DNA of 64,000 nt from Ryuthela nishihirai (taxonomy: Eukaryota > Arthropoda > Arachnida > Araneae > Heptathelidae), in NCBI GenBank assembly GCA_038380435.1, contig JAWZYU010000119.1:372001-436000 (forward strand). Direction: 5' to 3'. Numbering within the stretch: the first letter of the stretch is position 1; the number at the start of each line of letters is the position of its first letter. Positions 18,001 to 29,226 of this stretch are shown piece by piece. A model generated the notes under the pieces. It worked only from the letters and a program-made list of their open reading frames with translations. It had not been told where the DNA came from and searched no databases. Both the position numbers and the translations under genes were made by a program.

Positions 18001-18525
18001 CGAATATTTTGTAAAAACAAATTGGCTTAGTAAAAATTACTCTTAAATAATATAACATTATTTTTGTGTTTCTCTTAATAAATAAGAATAATGATATTAT
18101 TTGATGATCTCAATACTTTCTTAAAATCTTTATGAAATTACATATTTGAAAAGGTTCCTAAGTTTTATGTTTCGAAGAATTCAAACATTTTTTTTCTATT
18201 TACAACTTCACAGAGCTCTCTCTCCATAACTTTAAGGAAGCCACATTTCAATAAACTTTTACATGTTAAGGCGAACTCATTGTTGGGAGAGAGCTAAAAA
18301 TAGACCCTCGCGCAGTGCGAGAAATGTCGCTGCTTCTGCAGGTGTTCGCTAGCCATGCTGCTTTAACGGAAATTCAGTTGGATGTGTTCTTTTGTAAAAC
18401 TTCGCTGATATAGAAATAAATGAAATCTCTAATAATATTTTAATAAGTATTATTAGAGAAATTAAAATCAAAGTACAATATATAATAATACTTAATTACT
18501 AATAGTAATAACCTTACAATTTTTT
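18000..18525. repeat. Link module M, block 1 copy
   Basis: Aligns to 1960-2560. The TATA position reads gctaaaaatagaccctcgcg here, so the box is weaker. A 12-bp perfect inverted repeat (tctctaataata / tattattagaga, 18426-18437 and 18448-18459) follows. Unit 2: 41575-42110. Confidence 0.7.
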
Positions 18526-18659
18526 TTTTACTTATGTAATCAGCATATATTAAAATACTGGAATCCCATTGGTTCTACGTGGTAGAAGTAAAGTTCGCGC
18601 TCTTTTTTCAATGTAAAGGAATTCTAATAATTTTCGACGAATAAGAATAACTTTACTGA

Positions 18660-18940
18660 TTCGTCCTCACTTGGCTTTAAAGAGAAGAAGGGCGTCTCAT
18701 TACAATTCGTAAAAAAGGAATTCTTTTTCTTACTAGCAGGACTGAAAGGGGGGGTATCGATTTTTATCCCTAACGAGATAGATAGATAAATAAATATTTT
18801 TAACCCATCACAGCTCGGGAAGCAGATGAAGAAAGGGTTAAAATGGCTCCTAGTATTTTAATTGGATAGCGAGCTAGATTAAGAATACCTTAAAGTGGCG
18901 TTTCGGAAAGGAGATAATGGAAAATACGATATTCGTAAAA
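18660..18940. repeat. Segment private to unit 1 in link 1, shared with link 2
   Basis: ttactagcaggactgaaagg, atccctaacgagatagata and cacagctcgggaagcagatg also occur at 22970-23090 and 52990-53100, but are missing from the unit 2 link 1 (between about 42240 and 42250). An ancestral module has been differentially deleted. Confidence 0.7.
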
Positions 18941-18942
18941 AA

Positions 18943-19006
18943 TGGAAAAGTACAATTTACCGGCTATTAACAATTCCGTTAATAGCCGATACGCCATACT
19001 TTTCTA
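18943..19006. other. Two-tier hairpin, unit 1
   Basis: Inner arms CGGCTATTAAC (18961-18971) and GTTAATAGCCG (18978-18988) are perfect with a 6-nt loop; outer arms GAAAAGTA (18945-18952) and TACTTTTC (18997-19004). The unit 2 version differs by paired changes. Confidence 0.85.
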
Positions 19007-19031
19007 TGGGCCACACTTCGACCAGCGCCCG

Positions 19032-19095
19032 CCAGTGTCGCCTGCGCTCGACTCCAAGCTGCCGAATGCTCGGAGACCTGCGCAGGCGCCACTGG
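19032..19095. other. GC-rich inverted repeat, 16-bp arms
   Basis: CCAGTGTCGCCTGCGC (19032-19047) and GCGCAGGCGCCACTGG (19080-19095) pair with one mismatch around 32 bp. It stands out in GC content from the AT-rich link. The unit 2 counterpart near 42350-42412 is diverged in the left arm. Confidence 0.75.
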
Positions 19096-19582
19096 TGGCT
19101 TCGGGGGCTAGCTCACTATCCCGTGTGGCCAGAGGATAGTGATCGCGAGTCCCCCCCTACCCCCCAAACACGAAGAAATCCACATATCCAACGCCTTGGG
19201 GCAGAGGAAAATGCGGTTCGTGGGAAAGGTTTACAATCTAGGCCAACAGGCAATTTGCTTATATAGTAGGTGAATGCAGCCTTAATAAATTAGCGGTAGC
19301 TAATATTTCCAAGGTTGCGTCATTAAGAATAAGGAATCTGGCAACTTAAAAAATCTGACCGGCGGTCATTCGTTAGAGGTCGTCGAGATCTAATTAACTG
19401 GCAACTTTCATTCCAATAGGTCGAGTAGTTTTTTTTTTAAAGCCGTCCGAAGGCCCCATAGGAATAACATGGAGGAAACCGTCCGAACACTTGGAAAACC
19501 TAGGTCGAACAACCGGTTTAATGACGTCACGCAACCACGTTGGCAGAAGTTCGCACTCTTCCCAGAATGCATTTCGCAGAGG

Positions 19583-21070
19583 TACCAGTTGCCAGATACA
19601 TAATACTAGTTGCCAGATACATTTTCTCAACTCTGATATCAGTCGGAGCTTTTCAGAGGCAATTCGGAAAACGAATGTTGCCAGATACATTTTCTCAACT
19701 GTGATATCAGTCGGAGCTTTTCAGAGGCAATTCGGAAAACGAATGTTGCCAGATCCTTAAACTATTTTAAATACTAGTTGCCAGATACATTTTCTCAACT
19801 GTGATATCAGTCGGAGCTTTTCAGAGGCAATTCGGAAAACGAATGTTGCCAGATCCTTAAACTATTTTAAATACTAGTTGCCAGATACATTTTCTCAACT
19901 CTGATATCAGTCGGAGCTTTTCAGACGCAATTCGGAAAACGAATGTTGCCAGATCCTTAAACTATTTTAAATACTAGTTGCCAGATACATTTTCTCAACT
20001 CTGATATCAGTCGGAGCTTTTCAGAGGCAATTCGGAAAACGAATGTTGCCAGATCCTTAAACTATTTTAAATACTAGTTGCCAGATACATTTTCTCAACT
20101 CTGATATCAGTCGGAGCTTTTCAGAGGCAATTCGGAAAACGAATGTTGCCAGATGCTTGAACTATTTTAAATACTAGTTGCCAGATACATTTTCTCAACT
20201 CTGACATCAGTCGGAGCTTTTCAGAGGCAATTCGGAAAACGAATGTTGCCAGATCCTTAAACTATTTTAAATACCAGTTGCCAGATACATTTTCTCAACT
20301 CTGAAAGCAGTCGGAGCTTTTCAGAGGCAATTCGGAAAACGAATGTTGCCAGATCCTTAAACTATTTTAAATACTAGTTGCCAGATACATTTTCTCAACT
20401 CTGATATCAGTCGGAGCTTTTCAGAGGCAATTCGGAAAACGAATGTTGCCAGATCCTTAAACTATTTTAAATACTAGTTGCCAGATACATTTTCTCAACT
20501 CTGATATCAGTCGCAGCTTTTCAATGTCCTTCGGAGAGGCAATTCGGAAAACGAATGTTGCCAGATCCTTAAACTATTTTAAATACTAGTTGCCAGATAC
20601 ATTTTCTCCACTCTGATATCAGTCGGAGCTTTTCAGAGGCAATTCGGAAAACGAATGTTGCCAGATCCTTAAACTATTTTAAATACTAGTTGCCAGATAC
20701 ATTTTCTCAACTCTGATATCAGTCGGAGCTTTTGAATGTCCTTCGGATAGGCAGTTCGAAAACCGAATGTTGCCAGATCCCTCAACTATTCTAAATACCA
20801 GTTGCCAGATACATGTTCTGAACTCTGATCGGAGAGGCGGTTGGTGACAGGAATGTTGCCAGATCCCTAAACTGTTTTAAATAACAGTTGCCAGATACAT
20901 GTTCTGAACTCTGATCGGAGAGGCGGTTGGGAACAGGAATGTTGCCAGATCCCTAAACTATTTTAAATAACAGTTGTCAGATACATGTTCTGATCGGAGA
21001 GGCGGTTGGTGACAGGAATGTTGCCAGATCCCTAAACTATTTGAAATAACAGTTGCCAGATACTTCTGAG
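19583..21070. repeat. Satellite array, unit 1 (100-bp monomer, some 112-bp)
   Basis: cagaggcaattcggaaaacg recurs at exact 100-bp intervals (19721, 19821, 19921 ... 20421). One monomer at about 20521 carries 12 extra bases (aatgtccttcgg), restoring the 112-bp form. Each monomer has gttgccagat twice, 34 bp apart. The right end changes to a ctgatcggagaggcggttgg variant before the G+T block. Confidence 0.95.
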
Positions 21071-21074
21071 TGTT

Positions 21075-22455
21075 TTTTGGAGCATTTCTTGACTGTCTGA
21101 TGCCTTCCCTTGACTTTTTTTTTTATCTGTAGAACGGGTCTGTTTGTCGCGGTTAAACCGCTATTCTGTTGGCGGGAAAGTGCTTAATTCAATTATTCCT
21201 TTGTTCTCTGACTGTCTGGGGCTTGCAGACTGTGTCTCTTACACTTTGCTACTGTCCGGTCGCTCTGCTCTGCACAAATGCAAATGGCGGCTTGTTTTTG
21301 GGCTCTATGGGGGAATTTTAGCTGCATTTTGTTCCTGGTTTCTTCTGGGGCTATTTTTGGGGCGGTTTTTTGCTAGATTTAGTTACTTTGGGTCGAATGG
21401 AGAACTAAGGGTGTGTTTTGGGAAATGGGAGGTGGTTTTTTGGGGCGTGGGGAGCCTTTTTTGGGGGTATTTGGCCACTTTGCATTCTGGGGTTTGTTTT
21501 GGCTTTGCGGCTTTTTCTGTCACTTCAGGTTTGTTTTGGGGGGTGACTTCGGGTGTTTTTGGGACCTTTTGGGGCGTTTTTGTATACTGCGGACAGCTGG
21601 GGTCTGTCGGACGAATGGGGCGTTTTTGGGGTTTTTATGCTCCCTATGGGGTCATTTCCGGTGACCTTTCACCCCAGGAAGGGACTCTATTACCCCTACC
21701 TCGGGGTCGCTTACGGTCAGTTTGTGACGATTAGGGCGCCCTCTGGGAGCGTTTATGTGCGTGACGTTTGGGGCTTTTTAGGGGTCACTTCCGGTGGTCG
21801 GGATCACTTCCGGTTTAGTGTGGGGGTCACCTGCTGTGAGTTTGACCTTCTGGGTGATTTTGGCAATTTTTGGGGCTTTTTTTGAATTTTGGCGAATTTT
21901 TTTGTTATTTTTAAGGCGTTTCTTGCTTGTCTGATGCCTTCCCTGCACTTTTTTTTTTTATCTATAGAATGGGTCTGTTTGTGGCGGTTAAATCGCTATT
22001 CCGTGGGCGGGAAATTGCATAATTGAATTATTCCTTTGTTCTCTGACTCACTGGGACTTGCAGCGTGTCTGTCTTACACTTTGCTACTGTCCGGTCACTC
22101 TGCTGTTAGCAAATGCAAATGGCGGCGTTTTTTTGGGCTCTATGGGGGAATTTTAGCTGCTTTTTCTTCCTGGTTTCTTCTGGGGCTATTTCTGGGGCGT
22201 TTTTTTGCTAGATTTAGTCACTTTGGGTGGTATTGAGCACTAAGGGTGTGTTTTTGGAGAAGGGGGTGGGTTTTTTGGGGAGTAGGGAGTGTTTTTTGGG
22301 GGTATTTTGGCGCTTTGCATTCTGGGGTTTGTTTTCGCTTTGGGGCTTTTGCGTCACTTCAGGTGTGTTTTGGGGGTCACTTCCGGTTCTTTGGGGACTT
22401 TTCATTATACTGGGGCCTGTCGGAACACTGGGGGTGTTTTGGGGTTATTTTTTTT
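21075..22455 (+). repeat. G+T-rich repeat block 2, unit 1 (1 full + 1 truncated copy)
   Basis: Anchors at 21122 and 21958 (period 836 bp). Octamer-plus-YY1-like ATGCAAATGGCGGC at 21278 and 22113. The 196-codon ORF from 21144 is shortened relative to unit 2 by one T. Confidence 0.9.
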
Positions 22456-22458
22456 TAA

Positions 22459-23548
22459 TGTTCAGCTCCACCCTCCTGCGATGTGACCGTGCTATATCTA
22501 AGGAGCTCCTCAATTGAACTCTTGAAACAATATTCCACACTAGCCATCAGAAATAATCAATTCATTTATTCACTTTCCTTACTGGCATTCTTCATTGCTT
22601 TAAAAACATGGATGCCTACAGTTAGATTCCTACGTCAGTATCTTTTAAAACTTGTGGAGCCTTTTTTTCCTAATCTCTTATCTTTTAGGACTATTAACGC
22701 AAAGGATTCATAGGCACTTCGTATTAGACAACATATAGATTTCGAATATTTTGTAAAAACAAATTGGCTTAGTAAAAACAACTCTTAAATAATATAACAT
22801 TATTTTTGTGTTTCTCTTAATAAAAAAGAATATTGATATTATTTGATGAATTCAATACTTTCTTAAAATCTTTATGAAATTACATATTTGAAAAGGTTCC
22901 TAAGTTTTATGTTTCTAAGAATTCAAACGAAGCATTTTTTCTATTTACAACTTTACAGAGCAGACGTTCTTACTAGCAGGACTGAAAGGGTATAGATTTT
23001 TATCCCTAACGAGATAGATAAATAAATATTTTTAACCAATCACAGCTCGGGAAGCAGATGAAGAAAGGGTTAAAATGGCTCCTAAAGGTACTCCTAGTAT
23101 TTCCTAGACTTCAGAATAGGGAATCACCAAATGGACTGATTAAGGTATTTAAATAGGGTTTAAACTTTTCGTATATTTTAATTCTTCCCTATTTAAAAGA
23201 GATGATGGAGTCGTTATTTTCAACCCATCAGATTTAAACGCTCAGATGGCAAAGGATTTCATTGGATACCTAGTTTCATTTCGGAACTGCTCTATTCTGC
23301 ACTCTCTGCCATAGCGATGTCATTGCACATGAGATCTGCGCATAGGTATGTAAGGACAGAGCAATGACGTCATCAACATATCACCTTTTCATCGACATAG
23401 TTATCCTACAGCGCATTCAATCGGAGCATTTATACGTAACAACGTATACATGGACAGCCTTATGACGTCATAACTTCTTTAACCAATCAATTCAAACCTT
23501 AATCATGTGATCATGTAATACTTATCCTACACGGACTTTACAAATTTA
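22459..23548. repeat. Link modules L and M of block 2, unit 1
   Basis: L (22459-22740) and the left part of M (22745-22960), then the ttactagcaggactgaaagg segment. A tail of about 450 bp has two CRE palindromes (23365-23372, 23463-23470) and gatctgcgcatag-type motifs. No gene. Unit 2: 52480-53569. Confidence 0.75.
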
Positions 23549-23694
23549 TTTTTTTAACCGATGAATTCAAACCTCAATCGTGTCATCAGTAATACCTTTG
23601 TAATATATAATAATACTTAATTACTAATGGTAATCCTATCCCTCGATTTACACGGTACTCAGTTCACACAATTTTGGCTTTCCACGGTGAAAAA

Positions 23695-23785
23695 ATGCAA
23701 CCCGTTTCGATTGACACGGTAGTCACTGAGACGTACGTAGAAAGGAAATCTCAGTCACTACCGTGTCAATCGAAACGGGTTGCAT
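23695..23785. other. Hairpin, unit 2 copy
   Basis: Same 37-bp arms and 17-nt loop as the hairpin at 147-237. Confidence 0.8.
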
Positions 23786-23946
23786 ATTAGGAGCCTGGCA
23801 CGCTACTGACTGAGCCACCGCAATCCTGGCTCCAACTGGAAATGGGGTTCAGGCGTCGGTGGGAAATGTGGGTTTCAAATAAAGTAGTTTCTGAAAAACG
23901 CCACTTTCAGATATTCCAGTCTTTGTTAAGAACTAGCGGTCGGATC

Positions 23947-24160
23947 TACAGTCGCTCCAAAAAGTATCCGAACACTATGGTGGATTCAGAAAAAATATCT
24001 GGCAACGAATTGTTTAGAAATTAATGATCTGGCAACTTTCGTGTCACGTGACACAAAGGTTCCCAGATCACAAATTTCTAAAAAAAAAATCGTTGCCAGA
24101 CATTTTTTTCTGAATTCTCTAATCAACCACATTGTTCGGATATTTATTTCAGCGACTGTA
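23947..24160. mobile_element. Palindromic MITE copy a, unit 2
   Basis: Same TA-flanked inverted ends and CACGTG centre as the element at 399-612. Confidence 0.72.
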
Positions 24161-24496
24161 CACGAAGGTTGCCAGATCACTAATTTATTTTAAAAAAAAA
24201 ATCTTTCCCACACGTCTTTTTCTGAATTCTGTAATCAACCAGCGTTCGGATCTTTATTTCAGCGACTGTACATGAAGGTTGCGGAGGTAAAATCTCAGCG
24301 GTGCCCCAGCTGGGACTCGAACCTGGGAAATGCAGATTACGCGCCTGGCACGCTACTGACTGAGCCACCGCAATCCTGGCTCCAACTGGAAATGGGGTTC
24401 AGGCGTCGGTGGGAAATGTGGGTTTCAAATAAATTAGTTTCTGAAAAACGCCACTTTCAGATATTCCAGTCTTTCTTAACAACTAGCGGTCGGATC

Positions 24497-24765
24497 TACA
24501 GTCGCTCCAAAAAGTATCCGAACACTATGGTGGATTCAGAAAAAATATCTCGCAACGAATTGTTAGAAATTAGTTATCTGGCAACCTTCGTGTCACGTGA
24601 CACGAAGGTGGCAAATACTGTTTCCGAATTCTGTAATCAACCATTTCAGCGACTGTAGACGAAGGTTGCCAGATCACTAATTTCTAAAAAAAAAATTGTT
24701 GCCGGATATTTCTTCGGACTTCTCTAGTCCAGAATAGTGTTCAGATATTTTTTTGAGCGACTGTA
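24497..24765. mobile_element. Palindromic MITE copy b, unit 2
   Basis: Matches the composite element at 950-1218. Confidence 0.68.
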
Positions 24766-26605
24766 CGTCCCCGCCATTTTCCTAATCCGTAAAATGTTTG
24801 TGACATCCACTTTTAGCCCAAGATGTACTGAGAGGTGAAACAACTTCACCTGAAAAAAAAAAAATGATCGCTTTACTACCGTCTGCGGTTCCAGGTTCGA
24901 GTCCCAGCTGAGTAAGCCTCGAGATTCATTTCCGCAAAACTCCCCGCCCTGCCCACGGTCAGTAGGGAACAGCGACGGGCTTGGAAAGGTCGCCGTCCGT
25001 CGGATGGAACGTTAAGCCGAGCCCGCTGTGCAGGTACAAGAACGCGCTGCATGGCGTCGACGGGAACTACCGTCTCCCAACAGATGTTCCAGTAGGTCCT
25101 CAACCGTCTCTGAAACCTCGGGTTCCTTGTGACCTGGCCATTTGGCACATTTTGTGAAAACAATTAACATACCCTGTGCATTTGAAAAACATGCCGGATG
25201 GCATTTATGGAAGGCTACCATCTGTCTCCCAACGGCTGTTCCACGGAGTCCCCTCCGTCAACCTTCTCCGAGGCTCTTGTGACTCGTCCATTTAGCCCAT
25301 TGGGTACAAAAAAGTGCCGCTCAGAGGTTAAAATGCCTATCTTCTCTATGGCGTATTAAAGTGATCAAAGGGACCTGGGTTCGAGCCCCGTGGATGTTTG
25401 TGTTGTCCCACCACACTCACAGACCTTCTACTATTTATTTTTTATTTCATTTATGAACATCTCTTTTTCCCTAAAATCTAGCAACTTTGGATAATAATTC
25501 TCGTTGTAAAATGACAGGTAAAAAAAATTGGCTCAGTAAAAACTAATTTTAAATAATAACTTATTATAAAACATTTTTTTTGTCTTTCTGAAACGTCTCT
25601 TAATAAAAAAGAATATTTATTTGTTTGATGATCTCAATATTTTTTTTAAATCTTTATAAAAATTATATATTTGAAAAGGTTCCTAACTTTTATGTTTGTT
25701 AGAATTCAAACGAAACTTTTTTATTTATCGACAACATTCTACGAGGTAACTTTACCGAGGTGACGTCACGTCTCCATAAATAATGTTAGGTTCGATAACT
25801 AAGAAAACCGACTGCGGCTACGACCGTTGAATAAACTGTTTCATGTTACCGCAAACTAATGCCTCGGAGTGCTATAAATAAACCCTCCAGGTGGCGATAG
25901 GTTGTGGTTTCAGTTTCTTTGATGTACCGCAAACTGTCAATCAAGGCTTCTGCAGGTGTTAACAGGAACGCTTAACGATAATTCACTTGGATGTATTCTT
26001 CGAATGGCCAAATATTCTGTGATTTTTCCAAAATAAAAAACTTCGGTTATACATACATACATATCTAAATAAAAACTAATATCCAAGCATTTATGGTGTA
26101 ATAAAATGAGAAATGTTAGAAGAAAAATAAAATTTCCACTATTTCATTAACTTTTCAAGTCTCATTTTCTCCGAGTGTCTCTAACGAAATAAGAGGGGGC
26201 ATTCCTATCACACCCTTCAAAGGAACGAACTTAATAAATTCCTTTGTATATTTTATTTCTCCGAGAAATTTTTTAAATAAATTCAAAAATGTGGAGGGAT
26301 AAGTGTTTTCTAAGTATTTTCTGTATTTTCTAAGCCACTGAAGAACAGTGATCATTATTTCACTCCGAGGATGAGTTGTTTTACCTCTGAGCGGCGCTTT
26401 TTTGGCCAACAGTGGGCTAACTTAGACAAGGAGCCCGGGGGTTCATTCAGAAGGGGGACGACGCCCGTCAATGCCTTCCAACGTGTTCTTGCAGAAGAAA
26501 TGAAAAACTTGGAAGGAAAAAAATAGTCGTAAATCACCTAATTACATACAGTAGAAACAAGCTGTAGAGATTGGGTAGAACCCCACATTGATATCTGGAG
26601 TTGTT

Positions 26606-26990
26606 GTTGGGTTGTTTTACCTCTGAGCGGCACTTTTTTGCACACCATGGGCTAAATGGCCAGGTCACATGGACCCCGAAAACTCAGAGAAGGTTGGGAG
26701 AGGGGACCCACTGGAACAGCTGTTGGGAGACAGATGGTAGCCTCCCGTCAAGGCCATCCAGCGTGTTATTTAACGTGCACAGGGTACGGCTCTCCCACAC
26801 ACGGGGCCACGGCTTAACGTCCCATCTGACGGACGCGGCCTTTCCAAGCCCCATCGGTGTCGCCTACTGACCGTGGGCAGGGCGAGGAATTTTGCTGAGA
26901 TAAATCTCAACGCTGACCCAGCTGGGACTCGAACCTGGGAACTAGAGATTACAAGCCTGGCGCGCTACCGACTGAGCCACCCCCGCCCCA
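26606..26990 (-). mobile_element. SINE family A, full-length, unit 2
   Basis: Matches 3034-3418. Confidence 0.88.
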
Positions 26991-29012
26991 GGAAAAATAC
27001 TGACACGGAATCTGGCAACAAAGCCATTCAATACATTGAAGTACCAAGTCTCCTGAGTACGAAAATATATAGATATTAAAGTCGCATAAAAAAAAGGCTT
27101 CAGAAAGAGTCGAAAACCAAAAAAAGGCATTATACAGGGTGATGAAAAAGTCGCTCTGCACCAGATAAGGAATGAGATATTCGCACCCGTACAATTATAA
27201 TAAATGTTGAAATTGCGTCTCCAGTCTGTCATCAAGAATCAGTGGTCCGAATTACGAAAAAAAAAAAAGCCCCCGTAGCTTTTTTATGGATTCTGCAACA
27301 GAGTGAATTTTTGCAACTTTTGATTCTTTGTACCGTCTTTCTTTTGTGACTTTTACCCAACATCTACACATTTCCGTAATCGCGGGGATCCATTTACAAG
27401 ATTCCATTTCCTCGCCGATTTTAAATATTAAGTTTTTTGGTATCTATCTGTATTAAGATCCTAAAAAAAAAAAGGGGGAATGGTATAATATATCGTCAGT
27501 CCGCCTCCGCGCGCCGAGTCAAAGAATGCTGCACTTGGTACAAATCATCCTCTCCCGCGCCAACGAGCGAAAAAGACTGCACCAAGCCGACTTTAAAAGA
27601 ATAAACAAACTTTTCTAACAAACATAGAAATAAACAAAAATTATTTACTGGGACAATAAGAAAAACTGTATTAGATACGGGTAAATTCCGGGCACGCAGG
27701 CCACGGAAAATTAAATAAAAAAAAAGCAAAAGTTCGCTCTAACGAGAGAAAACTACTGCATCTTAGCCGACTTTAAACCAACAAACAAAATTTTCCAGAG
27801 AAACTAGAAAAAAACAAAAAATATCTACGAAAACTAGAAGAAAAACTGTATAGAAAAAGGGTAACTTCCGGGCACGCAAGCCACGGAAAAATAAAAAATA
27901 AAAACCACAAAAAGTGGAAATCTCTCCCCTGTTTCCAATATAGATAGAGGGTTTAAAAAAAAAAAACCCTCTATCAATATTTTTTCTAACACTTCCAGGA
28001 GTTGACGTCAAAAGCGTGAAAACTCGGTATTCGTGGTTAAACTATAAAATTTCTTTACAAATAAACGAGTTAGAGAGAGGATTTAGAAAGGCTCTATGTA
28101 CAGGCAAGTACGCAATCGTTTAGCCCAACAACATTAAAATGCCCTAAAAAAATGACCTTCGAAAAGTAGTCCATTTTCTGATTGTGGAAATGCATAGATA
28201 AAATGTATATTAATAAATATAATTATATATATGTATTCTATGTATATAGAAACATTATAATTCTGTTTTAATAAGTATTAAGAAGTTATTAGAGAAATTA
28301 AAATCACAGTACTCTGAAACCTTTTTATTTAAATCAAATGCATTTTAATTTTTTAATACTTAAATTTTGCACAAATTAAATAGGAATTGAAATGACAATT
28401 AATAGAAATTATTTTTAACCCCCCCCCCCAAAAAAAAAAAAAAAAAAAAAAAATCCAATGTAGAGTAATACAGGTACTGGACAAAAAGTTGGAAGCACAT
28501 CCACGTTGCAATAAATACACACTCAAGCAGCTGCTTGACACAGAGGTCTGACAGGAGCCTACCAGTTTAATACTGAGAGTATAGCAGGTCCTCAGCAGAA
28601 AAATATCACAAACATCCATGCATTTCCCAGGTCTCAATAACTTATTTACTATGATTTTTAGTGAAAAAATGCCTAAAGATAAAGATCTCAATCTCAAACA
28701 ATATCTGTTCAGTTTTCACAGAGTAATTAACACAGGAATCTCAACCAGCTACAAAAAATTAACCTCAAAACTTAATTGAAACAGGGTTGGGTTGTCTTAC
28801 CTCTAAATAATGGGCTAAATGACCATGTTACAGACAGCTGGGTGAAGGAGATTCACTGGACAGCATCAAGCATGTTCTTTGATGTGCACGTAGTGTGACT
28901 CTCCCATATCAGTGGTCAATGGTTTAATGTTGCATTTGATGGACGCTGGCATTAAAGCAGATTAATTTATCGTAGTTGACTACAGTACAGTGTATTATAC
29001 CCTATGTTGATG

Positions 29013-29226
29013 TCTTAGGCCAGGGTTGGGCAAATAGCGGCCCGCGGGCCGCATTAGGCCTGCTAAGAGTTTATTGTGGCCCGCCAAGACAGAAAAATCC
29101 GCCTCGAACCGAGATTTCCTTCCCGCGCGCGACCGAAGATTCGTCTCGTATTTTCCATTAGGACGGCCACGTCAATACGCATGCGCAGTGTAGATACGAA
29201 AACAATTGCCCACCCCTGTCTTAGCC
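29013..29226. mobile_element. hAT MITE, unit 2 (element 29021-29218)
   Basis: Same inverted ends and 8-bp flanking repeat as at 5442-5655. Confidence 0.88.

Larger units (their letters stand above)
1..23548. repeat. Macrosatellite unit 1 (about 23.5 kb)
   Basis: Sequence from position 1 recurs in the same order at 23549 and again at 53570. Marker offsets are constant over long stretches (294 to 23842 to 53863; 3034 to 26606 to 56603; 15582 to 39155), with only single-base differences and small indels. The boundary at 1 is arbitrary because the repeat is tandem. Compared with unit 2 it lacks a 3.5-kb segment and most of the satellite array, the junction lying at about 19582/19583. No intact gene is visible; content is SINEs, MITEs, a dead LINE, satellite and a G+T-rich repeat. 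Confidence 0.95.
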
